Positions 9,278-19,390 of a DNA stretch of 64,000 bases are shown in pieces. The notes below the pieces were generated by a model. The model ran no database searches. It was not told the DNA's origin and was given only the letters and a program-made list of their open reading frames with translations. The stretch's first letter is position 1, and every line of letters begins with the position of its first letter. The position numbers and the translations under genes are program-made. This DNA is from Cupriavidus cauae. Lineage in GTDB: Bacteria; Pseudomonadota; Gammaproteobacteria; Burkholderiales; Burkholderiaceae. The DNA lies in the NCBI RefSeq assembly GCF_008632125.1, contig NZ_VWRN01000027.1:1-64000 (forward strand). Direction: 5' to 3'.

Positions 9278-11525
9278 ACTTCAGCAGCGCCAGCGCAGCG
9301 GCCAGCAATGGATCGGCGCGCCGGTCGATCGGGTCGAGGGGCGCCTCAAGGTCACCGGCCGCGCGGTCTATGCGTGCGATCACGTGCCGAACGGCCGGCT
9401 CGCCTACGGCTATCTGGTCGAAAACACGATCGCGCGCGGCCGCATCGCCGCGATCGATACCGAGGCCGCCGCGCAGATGCCCGGCGTGATCCTGATCGTC
9501 ACCCATCGCAACGCGCCGGCGCAGTCGCCCTATGGTCCGCCCAAGGTGGCGCGGCGCTTCGAACGGCCCAAGCCCATGCTCGACAGCGACCGCGTACGTC
9601 ACTACGGCCAGCCGGTCGCGCTGGTGATCGCCGAATCGTTCGAGGCCGCGCGCGACGCCGCGGCGCACGTACGCGTGCGGTACACGCCGGAATGGGGCGC
9701 GAAGTTCGACATGACCGCCGAGCTGCGCAACGCCTATGTGCCGGACGGCATCAATGCGGGCATGCCGCACGACACCGCGGTCGGCGACTTCGACGCGGCG
9801 TTTGCCGCCGCGCCGGTGCGGATCGACGCCACCTACACGACCCCGTACGAACACGTCAATCCGATGGAGCCGCACGGCACCGTCGCGCAGTGGTCGGGCG
9901 ACCGGCTGTTGATCCATACCTCGACACAGATGGTCGATACCTGCCGGATCGCGGTGTCGCGCACGCTGAACCTGCCGACCGAGAACGTGCGCGTGGTCTG
10001 CAAGCATGTCGGCGGCGGCTTCGGCTCCAAGGTGCCGACCCATGCCGACGCGATCCTGGCGGCGATCGGCGCGCGGATGACGGGCCGGCCGGTCAAGGTC
10101 ACGCTGACGCGGCAGCAGATGTTCGCCAACACCAACCACCGCACCGAGACGCGCCAGCGCATCCGCCTGGCCGCCGGCCGCGACGGCCGCATGACGGCGC
10201 TGGCGCACGATGTCATCGAGCAGACCGCGATGTACGACGAATTCGCCGAGCAGACCGCGGCCTTCACGCGCTCGCTGTATGCCGCGCCGAACCGGCGCAC
10301 CAGCCATCGGCTGGTCCGGCTCGACCTGCCGCCCTCGGACATCATGCGCGCGCCGGGCGAGGCGCCGGGCGCGCTGGCGCTGGAGTGCGCGGTCGACGAG
10401 CTGGCGCATGCGCTGCGGATGGACCCGATCGAACTGCGTATCCGCAACGAGCCGCGCGTCGATCCCGAACGCAACGTCCCCTTCTCCACGCGCGGCCTGG
10501 TCGCCTGCATGCGCGAGGGCGCCGAGCGCTTCGGCTGGTCGCGCCGGCCCTCGACACCGGGCAATATGCGCGAGGGCCGCTGGCTGATCGGCTATGGCAT
10601 GTCGGCGGCGATCCGGCCGAACTACCTGCAGGCGTCCAAGGCGGAGGTCACGCTGTATCGCGATGCCACCGCGCGGGTGCGGCTGTCGATGACCGATATC
10701 GGCACCGGCACCTATACGATCCTGACGCAGATCGCGGCGCAATCGCTTGGCCTGCCGTTGCAGGCGGTGCAGGTCGAGATGGGCGACAGCGACTTCCCGC
10801 CGACGCCGGGCTCGGGCGGCTCCTGGGGCGCGGCCAGCACCGGCTCGGCGGTGTTCAATACCTGCGCGGCGCTGTGCCGCAAGCTGGCGGAAGTTGCCGC
10901 GGCCGACCGCGCCTCGCCCCTGTTCGGCAGCGACCCGGCGCAGGCCAGGCTCGCGGACGGCCGTCTGCACGCCGGCGGCAAATCCGAACCATTGGGCGCC
11001 CTGCTGGCGCGCACGATGCCCGACGGGCTCAGCGTAACCGGCGAGGTGCAGCGCGGCCCGGAATATCAGACGTACTCGCAGCACGCCTACGGCGCGCATT
11101 TCGCCGAAGTCGGCGTCGACATGGACACCGGGGAAATCCGGCTGCGGCGCATGCTCGGTGTGTTCGCCGCCGGCCGCATCCTGAACCCGAAGACGGCGCG
11201 CTCGCAGATGATCGGCGGCATGATCTGGGGCGTGGGCGCGGCGCTGATGGAAGAAACCATGGTGGACCCGCGCTACGGCGCCTTCGTCAATCGCGACCTG
11301 GCCGGCTACCACGTGCCCGCGCACGCGGACATCCCGGCGATCGAGGCGGTCTTCCTCGACGAATACGACGACAAGGCCAATCCGCTGGGAGCGAAGGGTG
11401 TCGGGGAGCTGGGCATCTGCGGGGCCGGGGCGTCGCTGGCCAATGCCGTGTTCAACGCGACCGGCATCCGGCTGCGCAGCTATCCGCTGACGCTGGACAA
11501 GGTGCTGGACGGCATGCGGGCTTGA
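9270..11525 (+). CDS. paoC: Aldehyde oxidoreductase, molybdenum subunit (PaoC/YagR-like)
   Basis: A 751-residue catalytic subunit carrying molybdopterin cytosine dinucleotide. It has the aldehyde-oxidase hammerhead domain ([20 protein letters not shown]), cofactor-binding glycine motifs ([11 protein letters not shown] and [10 protein letters not shown]), and the C-terminal catalytic glutamate context [12 protein letters not shown]. It would oxidise aldehydes to acids in the periplasm as a PaoABC heterotrimer. No paoD/XdhC-like maturation gene lies next to it; DUF3626 follows instead. Such a chaperone must be encoded elsewhere if one is needed. Confidence 0.92.
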   Translation: MDELQQRQRSGQQWIGAPVDRVEGRLKVTGRAVYACDHVPNGRLAYGYLVENTIARGRIAAIDTEAAAQMPGVILIVTHRNAPAQSPYGPPKVARRFERPKPMLDSDRVRHYGQPVALVIAESFEAARDAAAHVRVRYTPEWGAKFDMTAELRNAYVPDGINAGMPHDTAVGDFDAAFAAAPVRIDATYTTPYEHVNPMEPHGTVAQWSGDRLLIHTSTQMVDTCRIAVSRTLNLPTENVRVVCKHVGGGFGSKVPTHADAILAAIGARMTGRPVKVTLTRQQMFANTNHRTETRQRIRLAAGRDGRMTALAHDVIEQTAMYDEFAEQTAAFTRSLYAAPNRRTSHRLVRLDLPPSDIMRAPGEAPGALALECAVDELAHALRMDPIELRIRNEPRVDPERNVPFSTRGLVACMREGAERFGWSRRPSTPGNMREGRWLIGYGMSAAIRPNYLQASKAEVTLYRDATARVRLSMTDIGTGTYTILTQIAAQSLGLPLQAVQVEMGDSDFPPTPGSGGSWGAASTGSAVFNTCAALCRKLAEVAAADRASPLFGSDPAQARLADGRLHAGGKSEPLGALLARTMPDGLSVTGEVQRGPEYQTYSQHAYGAHFAEVGVDMDTGEIRLRRMLGVFAAGRILNPKTARSQMIGGMIWGVGAALMEETMVDPRYGAFVNRDLAGYHVPAHADIPAIEAVFLDEYDDKANPLGAKGVGELGICGAGASLANAVFNATGIRLRSYPLTLDKVLDGMRA

Positions 11526-11605
11526 TCGGGCGAAGGACAGGCATGGCACGCGCTTCGCATCGGCGACGTTAGAATGCATCGGCTGCGGCGCCGGCCAGCC
11601 GCGCC

Positions 11606-11687
11606 GCGAGTCGACCTGCGAGCCCAACCGCAAGCCCAATGCAAGTCGAACCGCAAGCCGACCCGCAGACCGCACCGCAAGCCAATC
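11606..11687. repeat. 12-bp degenerate tandem repeat
   Basis: Seven imperfect units of GCAAGCCGAACC-like sequence, 11-12 bp each, lie just before the DUF3626 coding region. In one frame they read as a Gln/Pro-rich leader, but they look like spacer repeats. Confidence 0.65.
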
Positions 11688-11701
11688 GCCAAGCGACCGT
11701 C

Positions 11702-12571
11702 ATGCCCGTCCATGCCACCGATGCCGGGGATTCATGGGTACCGTCCCCGGATTCCCCCCAGGCCCGTGCCCTCGCCCATGTCGCCGCGCGCAGCCTCGGC
11801 GAGCCGATCGAACGCGCGCTGCGCGTCACGCTCAATTTCCATCCGGACCGCCTGCATCGCGGCGAGCCCTTCCTGCAGGCGCTCGCACGCGACGACGTCT
11901 ATCGTTCGCAGTTCGAGACCGGCACCAGCAATGGCGGCCTGACCGCGCATCCGGGCGGCGACCGCTGGCAGTGGGAGAGCCGCCTGTTCGGCGGCGCCTA
12001 CGATGACGCCGCGCCGGCCGAGCGTCCGAAGTACGGGGCGCTGAATTTCCGCGGCCGTGCCACCGGCGGCTCGCCGCGCTTCGGCTCGGCGCATCTGCGG
12101 CTCACCGGCGCGGTGCTGGCGCGCACGACCTTCTGCTATCCCGACAGCGTCTACGAACCCACCGCCTTCGGCGTCGCCGAGCGCATGGGGCTGATCGCGT
12201 TGGCCGCCACGCCGCAGCCCGACCCGCTCGACGACTATATCGAGGCGCAGGTGCACGGACCGGTCGAGCTGGCGCGCGATGTCGAGGCGCTGGTGCTCGA
12301 TCCCTGCTATCGCGGCACGGAGATCGAAGCGCTGGCACGCACGCTGCCTTGCGCGATCGAATGGCATGCCGGCTTCCGGCTGTCGGTGGATGAACTGCGC
12401 CGCCATCCCGACTATCGCGGCGCGCGCTACGTCGAGCTGGGCTGCGCGCTGGCGCGCGGTGGCTGGCTGACGCCGGCCACGATCGGCGAGGCCGCCCGCG
12501 GCGGTGACCACGATTCGCAGGACCTGAAGAAGGTGTGGCACTACCTGGCGCGCTTCGGCGACATGAATTAG
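11702..12571 (+). CDS. DUF3626 family protein
   Basis: A 289-residue protein that I place in the DUF3626 family on the opening LNFHPDRLHRGEPFLQAL and on the conserved YGALNFRG and GSAHLRL segments. It has no signal peptide or membrane helix. The family has no established function. The methionine at 11702 is preferred: the alternative at 11639 adds only 21 residues encoded by a degenerate 12-bp repeat. Neither has a strong ribosome site. It follows paoC by about 175 bp and may not be part of that operon. Confidence 0.75.
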   Translation: MPVHATDAGDSWVPSPDSPQARALAHVAARSLGEPIERALRVTLNFHPDRLHRGEPFLQALARDDVYRSQFETGTSNGGLTAHPGGDRWQWESRLFGGAYDDAAPAERPKYGALNFRGRATGGSPRFGSAHLRLTGAVLARTTFCYPDSVYEPTAFGVAERMGLIALAATPQPDPLDDYIEAQVHGPVELARDVEALVLDPCYRGTEIEALARTLPCAIEWHAGFRLSVDELRRHPDYRGARYVELGCALARGGWLTPATIGEAARGGDHDSQDLKKVWHYLARFGDMN

Positions 12572-12600
12572 CCGGGTCGCTGGCGGCTGTCCCAAATCGC

Positions 12601-12617
12601 GGGGGCGACCCGCCCCC
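12601..12617. terminator. Hairpin between convergent genes
   Basis: GGGGGCG and CGCCCCC pair around a 3-nt loop, 30 bp past the DUF3626 stop and just before the convergent YihY gene. It lacks a U-tract. Confidence 0.4.
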
Positions 12618-12621
12618 AGAC

Positions 12622-13593
12622 TCACGGCCCCTGATGCCTGCCCTGCTCCTCCGGCCGCCCCCTGAGCTCCTGCGGCTCGACGTAGCGGCCCGGTTTCACC
12701 GCCACCGTGCGCTCGGCCGGCTGCTGCCCGCGCAGCGAGCCGTAGCGATGCGCGTACAGCCAGGTGAATTCCGCACCGAGCAGGAAGATCTGCGCGGAGT
12801 AGTAGACCCACACCAGCAGCACCACCAGCGAACCCGCGGCGCCGTAGCCCGAGGCCACGCCGGTCTTGCCGATATACAGGCCGATCAGGAACTTGCCGAA
12901 CGTAAACAGCAGCGCGGTCACCAGCGCGCCCAGCCAGACGTCGGGCCAGCGCACGCGGGCGCGCGGCATGATCTTGTAGATCATCGCGAATCCCGTGGTG
13001 ATCACCGCCAGACTGAAGACGAAGTCGACGGCATGGGCCACCGCCTCCTCTTCCCCGAACAGCGGCGCCCATCCGCGCGACAGCGCGGCCAGCGCGGCGC
13101 TGGCCAGCAGCGACACGATCAGCAGGAAGCCGATGCCGAGGATCATGCCGAACGACAGCACGCGCGCGCGCAGCAGTCCCCACAGCCCCGAGGTCTTCTG
13201 CCGTTCCGGCACGCGCCAGATGCGGTCCAGCGCGCTCTGCAGTTCCGCGAACACGGTGGTCGCGCCGATCAGCAGCGTGACCAGCCCGGCCAGCGCCGTC
13301 AGCGTGCTGGTGGCCGGTTCGCTGACCGCCGCCAGCATGTCCTCGATGGCCTTCGCGCCCTCGGTGCCGAAAAAGCCCTGCAGTTCGGCGACGATGGCCC
13401 CGCGTGCGGCGTCGGCGCCGAACACCACGCCCGCCACCGAAATGACGATCAGCAGTAGCGGCGCCACCGAGAACACCGTGTAGTAGGCGATCGCGGCGCC
13501 CATGCTGGGCGCGTAATCGTCGATCCAGGCGCTGACCGTGTCCTTCAGCAGTCCGTAGAGATTACGGACCGCGCCCACCACGCGGCGCGGCAT
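12622..13593 (-). CDS. YihY/BrkB-family inner-membrane protein
   Basis: A 323-residue membrane protein of the YihY (formerly RNase BN) family with about six transmembrane helices. Family landmarks are the opening YAPSMGAAIAYYTVFSVAPLLLI, LIGATTVFAELQSALDRIW in the middle, and LVVLLVWVYYSAQIFLLGAEFTWLYA near the end. A charged, Gln/Arg/Gly-rich cytoplasmic tail closes it. Its molecular function is not known. It starts 14 bp after the stop of the host-attachment gene on the same strand, so they are probably co-transcribed. Confidence 0.92.
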   Translation of the reverse strand: MPRRVVGAVRNLYGLLKDTVSAWIDDYAPSMGAAIAYYTVFSVAPLLLIVISVAGVVFGADAARGAIVAELQGFFGTEGAKAIEDMLAAVSEPATSTLTALAGLVTLLIGATTVFAELQSALDRIWRVPERQKTSGLWGLLRARVLSFGMILGIGFLLIVSLLASAALAALSRGWAPLFGEEEAVAHAVDFVFSLAVITTGFAMIYKIMPRARVRWPDVWLGALVTALLFTFGKFLIGLYIGKTGVASGYGAAGSLVVLLVWVYYSAQIFLLGAEFTWLYAHRYGSLRGQQPAERTVAVKPGRYVEPQELRGRPEEQGRHQGP

Positions 13594-13606
13594 GGCGGCC
13601 TCGCGC

Positions 13607-14131
13607 TCAGCTCGCGGCCTGGCCGCCGGCCCGATCGCCGGCGAACTTCGCGGCGAACAGCCGTTCGGTCAGTTCGCGCTCGGGCAGATGCACCAGGTCC
13701 TTGTCGACTTCCTCGGTCACCACGTTGGCGACCTGCGCGGGCAGATGCTTGCGCAGCAGCCCCAGGAAGCGCGGCGCGGCGGCGATGCGCAGTTCGTCGT
13801 AGCGCTGCTTCTGCAGCGCCTCGGCCAGATGCTCGGCCACGCGCCGGGCAAAGCCCTCGGCTTCGAGATGGAGTTCGTCCTCGCCGGCCGACGACGTGAC
13901 GCTCGACGGCGCACGCTGGCGGCCCGTGCCGCCGCCCACGGCCGGCCCCGCGCCGGGACCCGCTCCGGCGCCTGCGCGGCGTCCGTAGGCGTCGCGGCGC
14001 AGATCGGCGGCATCGGCATGCGCGCCGGCGTCGGTCAGTTCATCGATGCAGGCCAGTTCCTGGCCGGGCTTGTGCCCTTCGAGAATACGGGCGATGGCCT
14101 CGTCGGCCACCAGGACCCAGGTGGTTTTCAT
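13607..14131 (-). CDS. Host attachment family protein
   Basis: A 174-residue protein of the family named for a protein needed for Agrobacterium attachment to host cells. It opens with TTWVLVADEAIARILEG, and the C-terminal half has KQRYDELRIAAAPRFLGLLRKHL and VVTEEVDKDLVHLPERELTERL, both typical. A Gly/Ala/Arg-rich linker sits between (about residues 50-75). There is no signal peptide, so the family name may mislead about location. The methionine at 14131 has GAGGAGC upstream; an earlier frame start at 14173 adds a stretch without similarity. It is upstream of, and probably co-transcribed with, the YihY gene. Confidence 0.85.
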   Translation of the reverse strand: MKTTWVLVADEAIARILEGHKPGQELACIDELTDAGAHADAADLRRDAYGRRAGAGAGPGAGPAVGGGTGRQRAPSSVTSSAGEDELHLEAEGFARRVAEHLAEALQKQRYDELRIAAAPRFLGLLRKHLPAQVANVVTEEVDKDLVHLPERELTERLFAAKFAGDRAGGQAAS

Positions 14132-14242
14132 CGGGTGCTCCTCTGCTTGCTCAGCGGTTGACGCCTGACGCATCGGCGCCGAAAGCGCCCATGGCGCCCA
14201 TCGCGCCGTGGACCTGCGTCGGTGCGCCGCGGCAATCCATTG

Positions 14243-14620
14243 CTACTGGCTGGTCGCGTCCTCGTCCCCATGTTCGTCGCCGGCGACGGCGATCTTCACG
14301 GGGCCCTGCTGGCCCTTGTCTCCCTTGTTGTCGTTCTGGCTGTCCTGGCCGTCCTCCGCTTGCTGGAGGACCTTGCGCTCCTCGACGTTCTCCGCGCCGC
14401 CGGAGGTCATGCCATCGCCCAGCGTGTTGCCGCTGCCGGACACGCCGCCCGCGGCGCCGCCCGACGCGCTGCCCGCAGCGCGCTCCTCGGCCTGCACGGT
14501 CTCATCGGTATTGGCGGCCTCGGGATCGGGACGCTGCGCCGGATCGGTGGCGGGATTCTGCCCGGGGTTCTGCTGGCCCCCGCCGCTGCCGCCCTTTCCG
14601 CCTTGCGGTTGCTGTGCCAT
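14243..14620 (-). CDS. Small disordered hydrophilic protein
   Basis: A 125-residue low-complexity protein rich in Gly, Gln, Asp, Glu and Asn (PQGGKGGSGGGQQNPGQNP at the N terminus, EDGQDSQNDNKGDKGQQG near the end). It has no cysteine, signal peptide or membrane segment, and I recognise no family. GGAGG five to six bases before the methionine at 14620 decides the start over the one at 14632, which lies inside that ribosome site. The clean ribosome site argues that it is real. Similar disordered proteins are often stress-related, but that is only a suggestion. Confidence 0.6.
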   Translation of the reverse strand: MAQQPQGGKGGSGGGQQNPGQNPATDPAQRPDPEAANTDETVQAEERAAGSASGGAAGGVSGSGNTLGDGMTSGGAENVEERKVLQQAEDGQDSQNDNKGDKGQQGPVKIAVAGDEHGDEDATSQ

Positions 14621-14812
14621 GGTGTCCTCCATTCGTCACGATGCCTGCAGCGGAAGCTGCAAGAAGCCTGCCATTGGCGGCGGCGCATGCGCAGCGGGGG
14701 CCGCAACCGCGTCAGGACGGGCTTGCGGCGGGAGGAAGGCCTGTGCGGGCCGCATCGGCTCCCGCCCGCGCATCGGCCCCGTGAGTAACAAATACCCGGG
14801 CGGTAAGGTTCT

Positions 14813-17800
14813 TCACGCGGTCCTTGTCGAGGCTTCGCCGGCCTGCGGACGGTACTTTCCGCCGAACCAGCGATGCACCGCGACATAGAACAGCGGCACC
14901 CAGAAGATCGCCAGCACCGTCGCCGTGATCATGCCGCCGATCACGCCGGTACCGATCGCATGCTGGCTGCCCGAGCCGGCACCGACCGACGTGGCCAGCG
15001 GCACCACGCCGAGCACGAAGGCCAGCGACGTCATCACGATGGGCCGCAGCCGCATCCGGCTCGCCTCGATCGCGGCCTCGACGATGCCCTTGCCCTGGTC
15101 GTGCAGCGCCTTGGCGAACTCGACGATCAGGATGGCGTTCTTGGCCGACAGCCCCATCGTCGTCAGCAGGCCGACCTGGAAGAACACATCGTTGGGCAGG
15201 CCGCGCAGCAGCGTCGCCGCCAGCGCGCCGACGATGCCGAGCGGCACCACCAACATCACCGAGAACGGAATCGTCCAGCTCTCGTACAGCGCGGCCAGGC
15301 ACAGGAACACAACCAGCAGCGACAGCGCGTACAGCGCCGGAGCCTGCGCGCCCGAGAGCCGCTCCTCGTACGACAGTCCGCTCCAGGAGTAGCCCACGCC
15401 GGCCGGCATCTGCGCCATGATCGCCTCCACCGCGGCCATCGCTTCGCCGGAGCTGTGGCCCGGCGCCGGCTCGCCCAGGATCTGGATCGCCGCCACGCCG
15501 TTGTAGCGCTGCAGCTTGGGCGAGCCGTAGCCCCAGCTCCCGCTGGCAAACGCGGTGAACGGCACCATGGCGCCGCGGTCGTTGCGCACGAACCATTTGG
15601 CCAGATCGTCGGGATTCATCCGCGCGTCGGGCCTGCCCTGCAGATAGACCCGCTTGACGCGGCCCTGGTCGATGAAGTCGTTGACATAGCTCGAGCCCCA
15701 GGCGATCGACACCGTGCCATTGATCTCGGCCAGCGACACGCCGAGCGCGCGGGCCTTCTCGTCGTCGATCTGCAGCCGGTATTGCGGCTCGTCGTTCAGG
15801 CCGTTCATCCGCACCCGCTGCAATTCCGGGCGTTGGGCGGCCAGCTGCAGGAAGCGGTCGCGCGCCTGCATCAATACCTCCCTGCCGACGCCGGCCCGGT
15901 CCTGCAGATAGACGTCGAAGCCGGTCGCATTGCCCAGCTCCATCACCGCCGGCGGCACGAAGGCGAAGGCCATCGCATCGCGCATGCCGCTGAACCGCGC
16001 CTGCGCGCGCCGCGCCAGGTCGAACACGCTGGTCGCCTCGCCGATGCGTTCGTGCCACGGCTTGAGCAGCACGAACGCAAAGCCCGAGCTCTGGCCGCGG
16101 CCGGCGAAGTTGAAGCCGTTGACGGTGAACAGCGACTGCACCACGCCGCCCTCTTCCTGCAGCAGATACTCGCGCAGCCGGTCCAGTACCTGCTGCGTGC
16201 GCTGCGCCGACGCGCCGGGCGGCGTCTGCACCTGCGCGAACAGCACGCCCTGGTCCTCGTCGGGCAGGAACGAGGTCGGGATCCGCGTGAACATCCACGC
16301 CGCCAGCGCTAGGATCAGCAGGTAGACGGCGAAATAGCGGCCGCGGCGTTTGAGCACCGCCACCACGCCGCGCTCGTAGCCGCGCGTGGCCGCGTCGAAG
16401 GCGCGATTGAACCAGCCGAGCGGGCCGCGTTTCGGCGCGCCGTGCCCATGCCCATGCCCTTGCCCTTGCTCTTGCCCTTGCCCATGCTGCGGCAGCGGAC
16501 GCAGCATCGTCGCGCACAGCGCCGGCGTCAGCACCAGCGCGACCAGCACCGACAGCACCATCGCCGACACGATGGTGATCGAGAACTGCCGATAGATGAC
16601 ACCGGTGGAGCCGCCGAAGAACGCCATCGGCAGGAACACCGCGGACAGCACCAGCGCGATGCCAATCAGCGCGCCCTGGATCTGCCCCATCGAACGGCGC
16701 GCGGCTTCCTTCGGCGACAGCCCTTCCTCGGCCATCAGCCGCTCGACGTTCTCGACCACCACGATGGCGTCGTCGACCAGCAGCCCGATCGCCAGCACCA
16801 TGCCGAACATCGTCAGCGTATTGATCGAATAGCCGAACGCCGCCAGCACGCCGAAGGTGCCCAGCAGCACCACCGGCACCGCAATGGTGGGAATCAGCGT
16901 GGCGCGCACGTTTTGCAGGAACAGATACATCACCAGGAACACCAGCACCACCGCTTCGAGCAGCGTGCGCACCACGCCCTCGATCGAGGCCGAGATCACC
17001 GGCGTGGTGTCGTACGGATAGACCACCTGCATGCCGGGCGGGAAGAACGGCTCGAGCTCGCCCAGCGTCGCGCGAATCGCCTTGGCGGTATCGAGCGCAT
17101 TGGCGCCGCTGGCGAGCCTGATCGCGATGCCGGAGGCCGGGCGGCCGTTGTACTGCGCATTGATGTTGTAGTCCTGGCCACCGAGGCCGACCTCGGCCAC
17201 GTCCTTGAGCCGGACCTGCGAGCCGTCGCCGTTGACCTTGAGCAGGATCTCGCGGAACTGCTCGGGCGTCTGCAGGCGCGTCTTGCCGACCACCGTCGCG
17301 TTCAGCTGCTGGCCGGCGACCGACGGCAGTCCGCCCAGCTGGCCCGACGCGACCTGCACGTTCTGCGCCTGGATCGCGGTCCTGACGTCCGACGGCGTCA
17401 GCTGGTAGGCGGTGAGCCTGGCCGGATCGAGCCAGATCCGCATCGCGTACTGCGCGCCGAACACCTGGAAGTCGCCCACGCCCGGCGTGCGCGACAGCGG
17501 GTCCTGGATGTTCGAGACGATGTAGTTGGCGAGGTCTTCGCGCGTCATGCTGCCGTCGCTGGACACCACGCCGACGATCATCAGGAAATTGCGCACCGAC
17601 TTGGTCACGCGGATGCCCTGCTGCTGCACCTCCTGCGGCAGCAGCGGCGTGGCCAGCTGCAGCTTGTTCTGGACCTGCACCTGGGCGATGTCCGGGTTGG
17701 TGCCCTGCTCGAAGGTGACGGTGATGGTCATGTTGCCGTCGCCGTTGCTCTCGGACGAAATATAGCGCAGGCGGTCCAGCCCATTGAGCTGCTGCTCGAT

Positions 17801-17992
17801 GACCTGCACCACGGTGTCCTGCACGGTCTGCGCCGACGCGCCCGGGTAGTTGACCTGGATCGCGATGGTCGGCGGCGCGATGGCCGGATACTGGCTCACC
17901 GGCAGCGCGCCGATCGACAGCGCGCCCGCCAGCATGATCACCAGCGCGATGACCCAGGCGAAGATGGGGCGTTCGATAAAGAATCGGGACAT
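14813..17992 (-). CDS. RND multidrug efflux permease (HAE1, AcrB/MexB type)
   Basis: A 1059-residue inner-membrane proton/drug antiporter. It opens with [20 protein letters not shown] and has twelve predicted helices and two large periplasmic loops. The proton-relay aspartates are in [17 protein letters not shown] at about residue 405; the second half repeats the fold ([19 protein letters not shown]). Oddly, the central cytoplasmic linker carries a Gln/Gly/His repeat (DNA near 16440-16490, CCCATG/CCCTTG-like hexamers) absent from AcrB. It lies 13 bp after the adaptor gene. No outer-membrane channel gene or local repressor gene is adjacent. Confidence 0.95.
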   Translation of the reverse strand: MSRFFIERPIFAWVIALVIMLAGALSIGALPVSQYPAIAPPTIAIQVNYPGASAQTVQDTVVQVIEQQLNGLDRLRYISSESNGDGNMTITVTFEQGTNPDIAQVQVQNKLQLATPLLPQEVQQQGIRVTKSVRNFLMIVGVVSSDGSMTREDLANYIVSNIQDPLSRTPGVGDFQVFGAQYAMRIWLDPARLTAYQLTPSDVRTAIQAQNVQVASGQLGGLPSVAGQQLNATVVGKTRLQTPEQFREILLKVNGDGSQVRLKDVAEVGLGGQDYNINAQYNGRPASGIAIRLASGANALDTAKAIRATLGELEPFFPPGMQVVYPYDTTPVISASIEGVVRTLLEAVVLVFLVMYLFLQNVRATLIPTIAVPVVLLGTFGVLAAFGYSINTLTMFGMVLAIGLLVDDAIVVVENVERLMAEEGLSPKEAARRSMGQIQGALIGIALVLSAVFLPMAFFGGSTGVIYRQFSITIVSAMVLSVLVALVLTPALCATMLRPLPQHGQGQEQGQGHGHGHGAPKRGPLGWFNRAFDAATRGYERGVVAVLKRRGRYFAVYLLILALAAWMFTRIPTSFLPDEDQGVLFAQVQTPPGASAQRTQQVLDRLREYLLQEEGGVVQSLFTVNGFNFAGRGQSSGFAFVLLKPWHERIGEATSVFDLARRAQARFSGMRDAMAFAFVPPAVMELGNATGFDVYLQDRAGVGREVLMQARDRFLQLAAQRPELQRVRMNGLNDEPQYRLQIDDEKARALGVSLAEINGTVSIAWGSSYVNDFIDQGRVKRVYLQGRPDARMNPDDLAKWFVRNDRGAMVPFTAFASGSWGYGSPKLQRYNGVAAIQILGEPAPGHSSGEAMAAVEAIMAQMPAGVGYSWSGLSYEERLSGAQAPALYALSLLVVFLCLAALYESWTIPFSVMLVVPLGIVGALAATLLRGLPNDVFFQVGLLTTMGLSAKNAILIVEFAKALHDQGKGIVEAAIEASRMRLRPIVMTSLAFVLGVVPLATSVGAGSGSQHAIGTGVIGGMITATVLAIFWVPLFYVAVHRWFGGKYRPQAGEASTRTA

Positions 17993-18005
17993 CGAGGCGC
18001 TCCGT

Positions 18006-19229
18006 TCAACGCTGGGAGACGACGGCGCTGGCCGCGCTGCTTGCGTTGGCCGTGTTGGCCGTGTCGGCCGGCGCCACCGCCGTCAGCGGCAGCGGCCGCA
18101 CCTTCATGCCCGGCCGCACGAATTGCACTCCGTCCACGATCAGCCGTTCGCCCGGCTGCAGGCCGCCGCTGACCAGCCAGTTGTCGCCGATCACGCGTTC
18201 GGCCTCGATCCGGCGCAGCTCGACCTCGTCGTTCTGATTGACGAGCAGCGCGGTGGCCTGCCCCTTCGCGTCGCGCGTGACGCCGCGCTGCGGCGCCAGC
18301 ATGGCGGCGGGCCGCACGCCCTGCTGCATCCGCGCCCGCACGAACATGCCGGGCAGCAGTTCGTGGCGGGGATTGGGAAACACCGCGCGCAAGGTCACCG
18401 AGCCGGTGCCGGTGTCCACCCCCACCTCGGTGAACTCGAGCCGGCCTGGCTCGGCGTACTCGCTGCCGTCTTCGAGGATCAAGCGCACGCGCGCGGCGTT
18501 GTCCCCCGCGGCTTCGAGGCGGCCGGCCGCGAGATCGCGCCGCAGCCCGAGCAGCGCGGACGACGGCTGCGTGACATCGACATAGATCGGATCGAGCTGC
18601 TGCACGGTGGCCAGCGCGTTGGCCTGGCCGTTGGTGGCGAGCGCGCCCTCGCTGGCGAAGGAGCGGCCGATGCGCCCCGAGATCGGCGCGAGCACCCGGG
18701 TGTAGCGCAGGTCGATCGCCGCGCGGTCCACCGCCGCCTGCGCCGTCAGCCAGGCCGCTCGCGCCTGCTCGTATTCCTGCTGGCTCACCGCCCGATCGCG
18801 CGCCAGCCGCTCGTAGCGCTGCGCGGTCTGCCGCGCGGACTCCAGCGTCGCCGACGCGCTGGCGTGCGCGGCCTGGTAGATGGACGGATCGATCTGGTAG
18901 AGCTGCTGGCCCTGCCGGACCTCGCTGCCCTCCTTGAACAGCCGCTTCAGAATGATGCCGTCGACCTGCGGCCGAACCTCGGCGACGCGGTAGGCCACGG
19001 TACGGCCGGGCAGTTCGGTGCTGAGCGCCACCGGCTGGTGCCGCAGCGTGACATAGGCGACCTCGGGGGTCCGGGCGGCGGCGGGGGCCTGCTCCTTGCC
19101 GCAGGCGGCCAGGGTCAATGCCGCCAGCAGCAACGGCAACAGCAGCGGCGCGGTGGCTGGCAGCCTCGAAGAAGACGATGCCGGTGAAGACGGCGAACGG
19201 GATGCGGCGAAGGCGGGGTCGGCAGGCAT
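18006..19229 (-). CDS. RND efflux periplasmic adaptor (AcrA/MexA type)
   Basis: A 407-residue membrane-fusion lipoprotein. After a Ser/Pro-rich start and a hydrophobic segment comes the lipobox LAAC, then CGKEQAPAA. The lipoyl half-motifs are [20 protein letters not shown] and [17 protein letters not shown]; between them is an alpha-helical hairpin (residues about 110-185). The beta-barrel and membrane-proximal domains follow ([18 protein letters not shown]). It links the permease encoded next to it to an outer-membrane channel encoded elsewhere. The start at 19229 gives a rather long n-region; a shorter start inside is possible. Confidence 0.93.
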   Translation of the reverse strand: MPADPAFAASRSPSSPASSSSRLPATAPLLLPLLLAALTLAACGKEQAPAAARTPEVAYVTLRHQPVALSTELPGRTVAYRVAEVRPQVDGIILKRLFKEGSEVRQGQQLYQIDPSIYQAAHASASATLESARQTAQRYERLARDRAVSQQEYEQARAAWLTAQAAVDRAAIDLRYTRVLAPISGRIGRSFASEGALATNGQANALATVQQLDPIYVDVTQPSSALLGLRRDLAAGRLEAAGDNAARVRLILEDGSEYAEPGRLEFTEVGVDTGTGSVTLRAVFPNPRHELLPGMFVRARMQQGVRPAAMLAPQRGVTRDAKGQATALLVNQNDEVELRRIEAERVIGDNWLVSGGLQPGERLIVDGVQFVRPGMKVRPLPLTAVAPADTANTANASSAASAVVSQR

Positions 19230-19390
19230 GGCGGCAATCGGAGAACATCGGGCGGCACCGATGCTATCCGTCGCTGCCGGTCAAGCCGCTGGCGCCAGGC
19301 TGACGGTTTTGTCATGTATCGCCCGGCACGGCTCAGGCGCCTTCCGTGCGCCGCCACAGGACCGCGACCGCCACGCGTACGAGCGGCGGC

